A program made the position numbers and the translations under genes. 64,000 bases of DNA from the NCBI GenBank assembly GCA_002409995.1, contig DHOR01000010.1, positions 67,467 to 131,466 on the forward strand, given 5' to 3'. This stretch comes from Hungatella sp. UBA5385 (GTDB taxonomy: Bacteria; Bacillota; Clostridia; Lachnospirales; Lachnospiraceae). Below, piece by piece: positions 18,570 to 26,188 of this stretch (positions are counted from its first letter, which is position 1; the number at the start of each line of letters is the position of its first letter). A model generated the notes under the pieces. That model had not been told where the DNA came from and searched no databases. It worked only from the letters and a program-made list of their open reading frames with translations.

Positions 18570-19493
18570 TAATCCCTCTAAGTTAAAGGGTGGTGTATAT
18601 TCTTCTTTTGCACTGCTTTTTTCCTGCATAAAACCCTGATCTAAGCCGAGGGAAATGGCAGTATCCAGGACTTTGTTATATTCGTATGTAGTAATTCTTC
18701 TGCCAAGTTCCGGATAGTCTGAACTGTGGTAAAATGGGGTATATTGGCTCATAATGCTGATGTAGTATTGATTTGGAGGCAGGGATTCCTTCATCCAGTG
18801 AAGCAGTTTAATAGAATCTTCCTTTGCACCGGGGAGAACCATATGACGGATAATGGTGCCTCTGGTCATAAGAAGGCAGGAATCTCCATTATTATCAGTA
18901 AATGTAGTGAATTCCGGTGTTCCGCTTTGCTTAATCATTTGCATAATTGCTTCTGAGGCTACAGTAAAATAGTCAGGAGCTTTGCTGTAACGGGCGGACA
19001 AATCGGAACTATAATATTTTAAGTCTGGGAGCCAGATATCTATGTAGTCGTTTAATATTTTTATAGTCTCGGTTTTTTCATATCCTCCACAATTGTATAC
19101 AATTGGTATGGTAAGGCGGTGCTTCACAAGGTCGAGAGCCGGCAGGATGGAGGGGAGATACTGGGTGGCAGTTACAAGGTTAATATTATGGGCGCCCTGA
19201 TCCTGCAGGTCCAGGAAAATATCAGAAAGTTTGTCTGTGGTTAGTTCTTTTCCCAGGTTTTCCTGGCTGATCGTGAAGTTTTGACAAAAACAACATCTGA
19301 GAGTACAACCAGTAAAAAATACTGTTCCACTTCCCTGGAGCCCGCTGATGCATGGTTCTTCCCATTGATGTAGTGCAGCACGGGCAGCTTTTATAGTGTC
19401 ACCACAGCCACAATAACCTGTGGAGAGATGGCGGTTTATATGACAGTTCCTGGGACATAGATTGCAGGAATCGTAGGATAATAGAGAGTTCAT
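18567..19493 (-). CDS. Radical SAM protein, pyruvate-formate-lyase-activase-like (PflX type)
   Basis: A 308-aa radical SAM enzyme. The cluster motif is CTLRCCFC (C-x3-C-x2-C) near residue 65. The N-terminus has extra cysteines (CNLCPRNC and GYCGCG) as in the PflX-like subgroup related to glycyl-radical-enzyme activases. The substrate is not known from sequence. CAGGAG lies 8 bases before the ATG. No glycyl radical enzyme is adjacent. Upstream on this strand is the CRISPR leader region. Confidence 0.88.
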   Translation of the reverse strand: MNSLLSYDSCNLCPRNCHINRHLSTGYCGCGDTIKAARAALHQWEEPCISGLQGSGTVFFTGCTLRCCFCQNFTISQENLGKELTTDKLSDIFLDLQDQGAHNINLVTATQYLPSILPALDLVKHRLTIPIVYNCGGYEKTETIKILNDYIDIWLPDLKYYSSDLSARYSKAPDYFTVASEAIMQMIKQSGTPEFTTFTDNNGDSCLLMTRGTIIRHMVLPGAKEDSIKLLHWMKESLPPNQYYISIMSQYTPFYHSSDYPELGRRITTYEYNKVLDTAISLGLDQGFMQEKSSAKEEYTPPFNLEGL

Positions 19494-19560
19494 TGAATGT
19501 TCTCCTGATTCATATTATTGACAAAAATACTTTTCTACTTTAATATAGTAAACTATATGA

Positions 19561-19854
19561 GGGTTATATGCAAGGTGTAAAAGATGGGGAGATTTGTGGG
19601 GGATAGATGGATAGTGGTGGAGTTGGTAAGAGGGATTTACATAGTGTTAGAAAAATGGTAAATTGATTATATAGGATTGGGTGGAAATTGGAAGGGATTA
19701 GTAGTGCGAATGTGAAGTGAACATGGGAATGTGGGGAGATTTGCACTGGATTTAGATGAGTTGTGGGGTGGATTGGTTGGTTAAGGGAGTGTTGTATGTG
19801 CAATTTGGGCAGTTTTAGCTGTGGGAATATTGGATTTAATTGTTTGGTTTTGCT
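19561..19854 (+). promoter_or_regulatory. Probable CRISPR leader, strongly C-depleted
   Basis: The ~290 bases directly before the first repeat contain only about ten C on this strand and are G/T/A-rich, a sharp contrast with flanking DNA. The 11-base motif GGGGAGATTTG occurs twice, at 19586 and 19733. No gene is credible here. Position next to the conserved end of the array, with the degenerate repeat at the opposite end, marks it as the leader. Confidence 0.7.
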
Positions 19855-20224
19855 GTCAAGTGCTGCGAGGCACTTGTGGATTGAAATAAAAGGCCATCAT
19901 AACTGCGGCCGGTCATGTTACGTCAAGTGCTGCGAGGCACTTGTGGATTGAAATCGATATCAAGCATTGCTGAATCTATTTTTTCCTCGTCAAGTGCTGC
20001 GAGGCACTTGTGGATTGAAATCTTATCAAACAAATCTAAATATGCATCTGGTTGCGTCAAGAGCTGCATAGCTCTTGTGGATTGAAATTGATACACAGCC
20101 CAAGAAGATATCTTTGCTATCTTGTCAAGAGCTGCATAGCTCTTGTGGATTGAAATTATAATAATGTCTCGTTTTGGTATTTTTGCAGTACGTCAAGAGC
20201 TGTATAGCTCTTGTGGTTTGAAAA
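19855..20224 (+). CRISPR. CRISPR array, 6 repeats and 5 spacers, type I-C-like repeats
   Basis: Six 33-base repeats start at 19855, 19922, 19989, 20056, 20124 and 20192, separated by spacers of 34, 34, 34, 35 and 35 bases. Every repeat begins GTC, has a 6-bp stem, and (except the last) ends GTGGATTGAAAT, which resembles type I-C repeats. Repeats 1-3 carry stem AAGTGC/GCACTT. Repeats 4-6 carry AAGAGC/GCTCTT with a different loop. Repeat 6 is degenerate at its 3' end, marking the distal end. No cas genes are in the window. Confidence 0.95.
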
Positions 20225-20331
20225 GTATGTGCTAATGAGATGCACCCTCTTTTGAGAATCAAGACCCTCCCGCTCTTGAACTCATCTCCCCAATCAATAA
20301 AAAAACAGACAGAAAAAGGTGAACATGATAA

Positions 20332-21036
20332 ATGGACGAAAATAAAAAGTTAGCAGCACTCCGTTACGCATTCCCAAGAACCATCCCAGTAATGGCTGGA
20401 TACCTTGTACTCGGAGCGGCTTATGGAATTTTAATGAATGTCAATGGATATGGATTCTGGTGGGCATTAATGATCAGTGTCATAGTATATGCAGGAAGTC
20501 TCCAGTATTTGGGATTACAATTTCTAGTAGCGGCAGTGAATCCCATCTATGCATTTTTTATGTCATTAATGCTTAATGCAAGGCATTTGTTTTATGGAAT
20601 ATCAATGCTTGATAAATATAGAGATGCTGGAAAATTAAAACCATATCTGATATTTTCGCTATCTGATGAGACCTTTTCAGTTGTCTGTCATGAGCAGCCG
20701 CCTAAAACACTGCCCATTCACTGGGTTTATTTTTGGGTATCCATTTTGGATCAGTGTTACTGGATTATTGGGACGGTAATAGGAGTGTTGCTTGGAAGCA
20801 TGATTAAGTTTGATACAAAGGGAATGGATTTTGCCTTAACAGCACTTTTTGTTGTTATTTTCGTAGATCAGTGGAAGTCGGGAAATGGACACAGAGCTGC
20901 TTTAATCGGAGTGTTAGCTTCTGTAGCCTGTGTGGTGATTTTTGGACAGAACGCATTTATTATTCCTGCTATGATTCTTATTTTGGGAATTATTACATTG
21001 GATTATAAAAAATCAGAAAAGAGGGAAGAAGTATGA
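20332..21036 (+). CDS. azlC: Branched-chain amino acid exporter, large subunit AzlC
   Basis: A 234-aa polytopic protein of the AzlC family, which with AzlD exports branched-chain amino acids and some analogues. Family stretches include AFPRTIPVMAGYLVLGAAYG near the start and SLMLNARHLFYGISML in the middle. The ribosome site AAGGTG is somewhat far (about 10 bases) from the ATG. It overlaps azlD by 4 bp (ATGA). It follows the end of the CRISPR array by 107 bp. Confidence 0.94.
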   Translation: MDENKKLAALRYAFPRTIPVMAGYLVLGAAYGILMNVNGYGFWWALMISVIVYAGSLQYLGLQFLVAAVNPIYAFFMSLMLNARHLFYGISMLDKYRDAGKLKPYLIFSLSDETFSVVCHEQPPKTLPIHWVYFWVSILDQCYWIIGTVIGVLLGSMIKFDTKGMDFALTALFVVIFVDQWKSGNGHRAALIGVLASVACVVIFGQNAFIIPAMILILGIITLDYKKSEKREEV

Positions 21037-21368
21037 GTGCAGAAGTAATTAGAAATCTTATTATAATTGCTATGATGGTAGCTGCCACAATGCTTACCAG
21101 ATTCCTTCCCTTTCTGTTATTTCCGGCAGGGAAGAAAACGCCCAAATACATAACTTATCTTGGGACCACGCTTCCATATGCAACCATTGGGCTTTTGGTA
21201 GTTTATTGCTTGAAGAATATCAATTTTTTTGCTTCACCCTTTGGTCTGCCGGAAATTATCGCCATTGCGGTGATTGTGGTTCTTCATCTGTGGAGGGGAA
21301 ATTCTCTTATAAGTATAGGAGCAGGAACCGCTGTTTATATGCTTATGATACAGGCGGTATTTAAATAA
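21033..21368 (+). CDS. azlD: Branched-chain amino acid exporter, small subunit AzlD
   Basis: A 111-aa membrane protein with about four segments (IIIAMMVAATMLTRFLPFLL; LPEIIAIAVIVVLHLWRG). Length and the TRFLPFLLF motif match AzlD. Start overlaps the azlC stop, so the two are translationally coupled and form one exporter. Confidence 0.93.
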   Translation: MSAEVIRNLIIIAMMVAATMLTRFLPFLLFPAGKKTPKYITYLGTTLPYATIGLLVVYCLKNINFFASPFGLPEIIAIAVIVVLHLWRGNSLISIGAGTAVYMLMIQAVFK

Positions 21369-21386
21369 GAAAAATAGTAAAAGTAA

Positions 21387-21433
21387 GCCGGAGGGAGCAA
21401 GTGTGCTGGACAACACACTAATATCCCTCCGGC
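21387..21433. terminator. Bidirectional hairpin shared by azlD and the convergent AraC gene
   Basis: GCCGGAGGGA pairs with TCCCTCCGGC around a loop. On the minus strand the stem lies inside the last codons of the AraC gene and is followed by a T-rich run; on the plus strand it follows azlD. Confidence 0.7.
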
Positions 21434-22296
21434 AGTGTTTTCTGTTCCCTGAACTCTTTGGGAGAAAGGCCGAATTCCTTTTTAAATGCTCTATAAAAGC
21501 TGGTATAGTCAGAAAATCCATATTGATGATACAGCTCCTTAAATGGAATCCCCGATAAAATTCCATTTTTGCTTGCCTGAAGTCTTTTTTTCAAGATATA
21601 CTGATGCAGGGAAATGCCCATATTATCCTTAAATACATGGGAAATATGGTATTTGCTTGCGTAGAAAAATGAGGCTAGATGATCCAGAGAAAGGTCTTCA
21701 CTCAAATGATTGTTAATATAGTCGCAGATATTTAAATAAAGAACATTTTCATAAGCAACAGCAACCTGATGGAGCATATCATAAGTAATACGGTTTAAAA
21801 ATAATATAAAAGAATGAACCATAAGCTGGGAATTTAACTGGTGGAAAGCCTTATTGCCATGTAGTTCTTCCAGCATATCCAGCAGACGTCCCTGAATATC
21901 CTGAAATGTTATAAAATCTGTACGGAACCGATACTCTTTGTGTTCTGCCACATATTGAAAACTGTAGGCAAAATCCTGAGACCAGGAACACATGGTGTTA
22001 TAATAATCCTCACTAATCCACAGCACAAATCTCTGATAGTTCTGTCCCGTAGAATGAAAAATAGGATGGTGTTTGATACCGGGAGGAATCAAAAGGTAAT
22101 CCCCATATTGCAGATTGTATTGTTTCCCTTCTATATTATAACTCACATCTCCATCCAGAAAGAAATAGACTTCATAATGAGGGTGAGAGTGATCCACAAT
22201 ATGCTCTAAGTTCATGTCTTTATAATAAAATACTTCAAACTCTCCAGAATTCATATACTGTCTCGTATCAAACCCTGTAAATAGCTTGTTTTTCAT
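21418..22296 (-). CDS. AraC-family transcriptional regulator (likely uxu regulator)
   Basis: A 292-aa regulator with an N-terminal cupin domain (HSHPHYEVYFFLDGDVSYNI; YGDYLLIPPGIKHHP) and a C-terminal AraC DNA-binding domain (LDHLASFFYASKYHISHVFK; FSDYTSFYRAFKKEFGLSP). GAGAGGTG precedes the ATG. It is divergent from the uxuA-SDR operon across a 185-bp gap, so control of hexuronate genes is the simplest inference. Its last codons form part of a terminator hairpin. Confidence 0.92.
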   Translation of the reverse strand: MKNKLFTGFDTRQYMNSGEFEVFYYKDMNLEHIVDHSHPHYEVYFFLDGDVSYNIEGKQYNLQYGDYLLIPPGIKHHPIFHSTGQNYQRFVLWISEDYYNTMCSWSQDFAYSFQYVAEHKEYRFRTDFITFQDIQGRLLDMLEELHGNKAFHQLNSQLMVHSFILFLNRITYDMLHQVAVAYENVLYLNICDYINNHLSEDLSLDHLASFFYASKYHISHVFKDNMGISLHQYILKKRLQASKNGILSGIPFKELYHQYGFSDYTSFYRAFKKEFGLSPKEFREQKTLPEGY

Positions 22297-22481
22297 AAAA
22301 CACCTCTCATTTTCCCTGTATTTTCAATCATTATATCTTAGAATCGCAAGATTTGCAATGCGAACGGCAATGTAATCCATGGTAATATGGCTGGATTTTG
22401 TCTATACTTAATCCATAAGGCTTAAGATATCAGCCAGGTAGGATAATTATTAATCATAAAAGGAATTTAAGGAGGTACAAC

Positions 22482-23537
22482 ATGAAATTATCATTCAGAT
22501 GGTATGGGGATGACGACAAGGTAACATTGCAGAATATTCGTCAGATTCCAGGTATGCACTCGATCGTAACGGCAGTTTATGATGTTCCAGTAGGAGAGGT
22601 TTGGAGCAGAGAGACAATTGCTCATTTGAAAAAGGAAACCGAGGATGCAGGTCTTCATTTTGAAGTAATTGAAAGCATTCCTGTACATGAGGATATTAAA
22701 TTAGGAAAATCAACCAGAGATCAGTATATTGCAAATTACTGCGAGAATATCAGACGTGTGGCTGAAGCAGGGATCAAATGTATCTGCTACAACTTCATGC
22801 CTGTATTTGACTGGACAAGAACTCAGTTAGATCATGTGCTGGAAGATGGTTCTACAACACTTGTTTATTATCAGGATCAGGTTGACAAGGTAAATCCACT
22901 GGAAAGTGACAGCGATTTAACACTTCCGGGCTGGGATTCCAGCTATACTAGAGATGAATTAAAGGCAATCGTAGCTGAGTACAATGCTATGACAGAAGAT
23001 GACTTATGGAATAACTTACAGTATTTTCTGGAGGCAATCATTCCGGTTGCTGCTGAGTGTGATGTTAATATGGCGATTCATGAAGATGACCCTTGCTGGA
23101 GCATTTTCGGTCTTCCAAGAATTATTACAAATGAAAAGAATTTGGATCGTTTCTTAAAACTGGTTGATGACAAGCACAACGGAATTACTCTGTGTACAGG
23201 TTCCCTGGGCTGTTCCAATGAGAATGATGTGGAGAAAATGGCAGCTAAATATGCAGCTATGGGAAGAGTCCACTTTGTTCATGCGAGAAATGTGGCTATT
23301 TTAGAGGATAATAAGGGATTTGAGGAGAGAGCTCATTTATCCAGCTGTGGTTCCCTTGATATGTATGCTATTTTAAAAGCACTTCATGATAATGGATTTG
23401 AGGGATATGTGCGCCCTGACCATGGCCGTATGATCTGGGGGGAGACAGGACGTGCCGGTTATGGTTTATATGACCGCGCCCTTGGTGCAACCTATTTAAA
23501 TGGTCTGTGGGAAGCTATTGAGAAATCAAGCAAATAA
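22482..23537 (+). CDS. uxuA: Mannonate dehydratase (copy 1)
   Basis: A 351-aa TIM-barrel enzyme converting D-mannonate to 2-keto-3-deoxygluconate in hexuronate breakdown. It starts LSFRWYGDDDKVTLQNIRQI, and carries MAIHEDDPCW, LCTGSLGCSNEND, HFVHARNV and VRPDHGRMIWGE, which include the metal-binding His, Cys and Asp residues. GGAGG precedes the start. It is about 55-60% similar by eye to the second copy at 29371. The SDR reductase follows 31 bp later. Confidence 0.97.
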   Translation: MKLSFRWYGDDDKVTLQNIRQIPGMHSIVTAVYDVPVGEVWSRETIAHLKKETEDAGLHFEVIESIPVHEDIKLGKSTRDQYIANYCENIRRVAEAGIKCICYNFMPVFDWTRTQLDHVLEDGSTTLVYYQDQVDKVNPLESDSDLTLPGWDSSYTRDELKAIVAEYNAMTEDDLWNNLQYFLEAIIPVAAECDVNMAIHEDDPCWSIFGLPRIITNEKNLDRFLKLVDDKHNGITLCTGSLGCSNENDVEKMAAKYAAMGRVHFVHARNVAILEDNKGFEERAHLSSCGSLDMYAILKALHDNGFEGYVRPDHGRMIWGETGRAGYGLYDRALGATYLNGLWEAIEKSSK

Positions 23538-23568
23538 ATCTAAATTGTTTAGAAAAGAGGGATAAGTC

Positions 23569-24417
23569 ATGGGATTATCATTTGGAACAGATCTAAAAGG
23601 TAAAGTAGCAGTGGTAACAGGTGCAGGTGGCGTATTGTGTGGAATGTTTTCAAAAACACTGGCTGAAGCAGGTGCAAAGGTTGCAGTTCTGGATTTAAAT
23701 GAAGAGGCTGCATCAGCAGTAGCAGCAGAGATTACAGCAGCAGGTCACATAGCTAAAGCTTATAAGACAAACGTGCTGGAGCGCACAAGTCTGGAAGAGG
23801 TACATGCAAAAGTCCTGGCAGAGCTTGGTCCATGTGACATTTTAGTAAATGGCGCAGGCGGCAATAATGCAAAAGCCAATACAGATAAAGAGTATTTTGA
23901 ACTTGGTGATATTGAGGCGGATACAAAGTCTTTCTTTGATTTAGAACAGTCAGGTGTGGAATTTGTATTTAACTTAAACTTCTTAGGAACTCTGCTTCCA
24001 TGTCAGATATTTGCAAAGGATATGATTGGAAGAGAGGGGTGTAATATATTAAATATTTCCTCGATGAACGCATTTACTCCGCTTACTAAGATTCCGGCTT
24101 ATAGCGGTGCGAAAGCTGCGATCAGTAACTTTACACAATGGCTGGCTGTTCATTTTTCCAAAGTTGGAATTCGAGTTAATGCTATGGCTCCTGGTTTCTT
24201 TGTAACTAAGCAGAATGAGAAGCTTCTGTTTAACGAAGATGGAACACCTACTGCAAGAACAGCTAAGATTCTGGCAGCAACACCTATGGGACGTTTTGGT
24301 GATGCTGAGGAGTTAAATGGCGCTTTGCTTTTCTTGTTGAATAATGATGCCGCAGGATTTATTACTGGTGTGGTATTGCCGGTTGATGGTGGATTTTCCG
24401 CTTATTCAGGGGTGTAA
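23569..24417 (+). CDS. SDR-family D-mannonate oxidoreductase (fructuronate reductase)
   Basis: A 282-aa short-chain dehydrogenase. The nucleotide site is TGAGGVLCGMF near residue 18; the catalytic Ser and YxxxK appear as ISSMNAF and YSGAKAA; the end is ITGVVLPVDGGFSAYSG. It matches the SDR type found beside uxuA in Bacillus (YjmF-like), which reduces D-fructuronate to D-mannonate. Pairing with uxuA in one operon supports this. A different, non-homologous enzyme for the same step is encoded at 30459. The stop codon lies in the first of three 17-bp-spaced repeats. Confidence 0.88.
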   Translation: MGLSFGTDLKGKVAVVTGAGGVLCGMFSKTLAEAGAKVAVLDLNEEAASAVAAEITAAGHIAKAYKTNVLERTSLEEVHAKVLAELGPCDILVNGAGGNNAKANTDKEYFELGDIEADTKSFFDLEQSGVEFVFNLNFLGTLLPCQIFAKDMIGREGCNILNISSMNAFTPLTKIPAYSGAKAAISNFTQWLAVHFSKVGIRVNAMAPGFFVTKQNEKLLFNEDGTPTARTAKILAATPMGRFGDAEELNGALLFLLNNDAAGFITGVVLPVDGGFSAYSGV

Positions 24418-24460
24418 TTTACTTAGCTGTATAATTTACTTAGTCATGTAATTTATTTAG
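24415..24460 (+). repeat. Three short direct repeats at 17-bp spacing
   Basis: TAATTTACTTAG occurs at 24415 and 24432 and, with one change, at 24449. The first copy contains the stop codon of the SDR gene. Confidence 0.8.
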
Positions 24461-24471
24461 AATTTGATGAT

Positions 24472-24520
24472 AAAGCTACAATGCTGATGTTTATATTTAG
24501 TCAGTATTGTGGCTTTTTCA
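24472..24520 (+). terminator. Intrinsic terminator after the uxuA-SDR operon
   Basis: AAAGCTACAATGCTGA pairs with TCAGTATTGTGGCTTT (two G-U pairs) and is followed by a T run. Confidence 0.85.
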
Positions 24521-24560
24521 GTTGAGCTTTATTAGAGATAAATTTGCCAGGCTAAAACTA

Positions 24561-24609
24561 TTGACAAGTAAACTTGTCAGTGCTATGATAATGACAACAA
24601 AACTTGGCA
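24561..24609 (+). promoter_or_regulatory. Strong promoter with two operator copies for the membrane-protein/XRE pair
   Basis: TTGACA (24561-24566), a 17-base spacer and TATGAT (24584-24589) form a near-consensus promoter. TGACAAGTAAACTTGTCA at 24562-24579 is a perfect inverted repeat over the -35, and TGACAACAAAACTTGGCA at 24592-24609 is a second, weaker copy exactly 30 bp downstream. This is the pattern expected for autorepression by the XRE protein encoded in the operon. Confidence 0.75.
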
Positions 24610-24625
24610 TAAAAAAGGAGATATT

Positions 24626-24940
24626 ATGAACAAAGAAGAAATTTTAGCAAAGAGCGTAAAAGAAAATATCTATGGAGATGAACGTGAAAAGAAAATGCGA
24701 ACTCATAGGGATGCATTTTCAGTTTGGGGAGTAATAATCATAGGAATTATTATAATGATTATAAAACTAAGTCAAAGTGAATCTCCAGCAGATATAATTT
24801 CAATACTTTTTTGCGTATCCGCAACGTCTACTCTTTACGAAGCAATTAACACCAAAAAGAAGATTCATATCATAATGACAGTTGTGTTGTTTTCATTGAC
24901 AATTTATTACTTCTATAAATTTTGTGTGGGGTTATTTTAA
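24626..24940 (+). CDS. Small membrane protein, DUF6442-like
   Basis: A 104-aa protein with a charged N-terminal ~35 residues (EEILAKSVKENIYGDEREKK) and three hydrophobic segments (VWGVIIIGIIIMIIKL; ISILFCVSATSTLYEAI; IIMTVVLFSLTIYYFYKF). It resembles small membrane proteins annotated DUF6442 that sit beside XRE regulators; the function is unknown. AAAAGGAG precedes the ATG. Its stop overlaps the start of the regulator (TAATGA), so the two proteins are made together. Confidence 0.8.
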   Translation: MNKEEILAKSVKENIYGDEREKKMRTHRDAFSVWGVIIIGIIIMIIKLSQSESPADIISILFCVSATSTLYEAINTKKKIHIIMTVVLFSLTIYYFYKFCVGLF

Positions 24941-25146
24941 TGAATGAGAAATTGATATTAAAGAACAATTTGAAAGAAGTGCGATCAGAGAAGAAATTAT
25001 CACAATCAGCATTGGCAGAAATGGTGGGTGTGTCTCGTAATACAATCAGCTCTATTGAAACCGGACAGTTTAATCCAACGGCTAAATTAGCCCTTGTTTT
25101 ATGTATTGCATTGGATAAAAAATTCGAAGATTTATTTTACTTTTAG
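24940..25146 (+). CDS. XRE-family helix-turn-helix regulator
   Basis: A 68-aa protein consisting of one Cro/C1-type DNA-binding domain: LKEVRSEKKLSQSALAEMVG with VSRNTISSIETGQFNPTAKL as the second half. The ATG at 24940 is used because it overlaps the preceding stop; a TTG six codons earlier is unlikely. It resembles the YozG-like regulators that pair with small membrane proteins, and probably binds the two operator copies at 24562 and 24592. Confidence 0.92.
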   Translation: MNEKLILKNNLKEVRSEKKLSQSALAEMVGVSRNTISSIETGQFNPTAKLALVLCIALDKKFEDLFYF

Positions 25147-25148
25147 GT

Positions 25149-25196
25149 AAAAATGTCGATAAACACTGTAAATACAGTATCTATCGACATTTTTTA
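25149..25196. terminator. Intrinsic terminator after the XRE gene
   Basis: AAAAATGTCGATA pairs with TATCGACATTTTT, with a second inner hairpin (ACTGTA/TACAGT). A-rich on one side and T-rich on the other, it can serve both convergent genes. Confidence 0.85.
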
Positions 25197-25237
25197 ATTT
25201 ATATAAAGACAATCAAAAAATCCCGTGAGTTATTAAT

Positions 25238-25633
25238 TTAAAAAGTATATATTTTAGGCTCTTCTGTAAAGGAGCAGATGGCAGCGGTTGCATTTTTAAG
25301 ATACAATACCTCCATCAGACCATCATCTGCAGTGTACATGCTGCTCAGAGATTCTTCATTGTCATTCAACATGCTGACTCTTGCATCCCGGGAACTGTCA
25401 TGAACTGCTTCAGCTGTGAGACGAATCCAGGTGCCTTTGTTCATAGCTGAGATTTCGATTTTAGGGTTTGCAAGCATCTGTTTAAATACATCTTTTTGAT
25501 TATTTGTGACTATGTATATTTTTCCTTCATGTTCAGCTACCGCACCAAATGGACGGTTATGAGGCTGATCCCCCTCTGTTGTTGCCAGATAAAATGTACC
25601 ACATTCTTTTAAATAAGCTAATATTTCCTGCAT
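25238..25633 (-). CDS. Pyridoxamine-5'-phosphate-oxidase-family FMN-binding protein
   Basis: A 131-aa split-barrel flavoprotein of the general-stress/nitroreductase-like type: FYLATTEGDQPHNRPFGAV near residue 15, KIYIVTNNQKDVFKQMLANP and EISAMNKGTWIRLTAEA. Such proteins are small cytosolic flavin or cofactor-binding enzymes; the true PdxH reaction is unlikely at this length. It is divergent from an HxlR regulator across a short AT-rich gap, and may be controlled by it. Confidence 0.88.
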   Translation of the reverse strand: MQEILAYLKECGTFYLATTEGDQPHNRPFGAVAEHEGKIYIVTNNQKDVFKQMLANPKIEISAMNKGTWIRLTAEAVHDSSRDARVSMLNDNEESLSSMYTADDGLMEVLYLKNATAAICSFTEEPKIYTF

Positions 25634-25660
25634 TATATTGTTCCTTTCCTTTCATCGTGT

Positions 25661-25735
25661 TATAATCGATTATAGGATTATTATATATCGTAGTATTAAA
25701 ATAACAAGTACGATATTTTATGATACTGGTATCAG
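25661..25735. promoter_or_regulatory. Divergent regulatory region with palindromes
   Basis: TATAATCGATTATA (25661-25674) is a perfect 14-bp palindrome, and GATAC-TG-GTATC lies near 25723, just before the hxlR ribosome site. These are plausible HxlR-type operator sites between the flavoprotein and the regulator. Confidence 0.4.
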
Positions 25736-25748
25736 AAAGGATAGTGCA

Positions 25749-26093
25749 ATGGAAAAGAAAGATTTGTTTGGAATATGTCCATATTTAACATCACAACGTG
25801 TTTTATCAGGGAAATGGTCCATGTATATTATCTATTTACTGTCATTTGGCCCCATTCGTTTTAATGAACTTCAGAGGAATATGCCTGGGGAGATGACTCA
25901 TACCACTTTATCAAGACAGCTTAAAACCCTTGAGGAGGAAGGCTTGATTGTAAGGAAGGAGTACTCCCAGATACCGCCTAAGGTTGAATATTACCTCAGT
26001 GAAGTGGGGGAGAAGTTTCAGCCTGTATTGGATGCGCTGGGAGCATGGGGAAATGAGTATATTGAGTTTATGAGAGATAGGAAAGAAGAATAA
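25749..26093 (+). CDS. HxlR-family transcriptional regulator
   Basis: A 114-aa winged-helix regulator. CPYLTSQRVLSGKWSMYIIY carries the conserved N-terminal Cys often used for redox or electrophile sensing, followed by RFNELQRNMPGEMTHTTLSR as recognition helix and PPKVEYYLSEVGE as wing. The ATG at 25749 has GAAAGG upstream; a 37-codon upstream extension is AT-rich and not protein-like. Its probable target is the divergent flavoprotein gene and itself. Confidence 0.93.
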   Translation: MEKKDLFGICPYLTSQRVLSGKWSMYIIYLLSFGPIRFNELQRNMPGEMTHTTLSRQLKTLEEEGLIVRKEYSQIPPKVEYYLSEVGEKFQPVLDALGAWGNEYIEFMRDRKEE

Positions 26094-26188
26094 TACATAT
26101 TTATAAGTTGTTTTCATAATCTGACACGCAGATGTCATATTAAGACTGCTATATTATAGATAAAAAATAATATAGATTGGAGAACAAT

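Noticed and set aside
19564..19803. 79-codon minus-strand frame rich in Pro, His and Ser
   Set aside because: It is a by-product of the C-poor, G-rich CRISPR leader read on the other strand; no ribosome site and no protein-like pattern.
20225..20331. A possible seventh degenerate CRISPR repeat or cas gene start after the array
   Set aside because: No repeat-like stem or GATTGAAA-type ending is present, and the next gene is clearly azlC.
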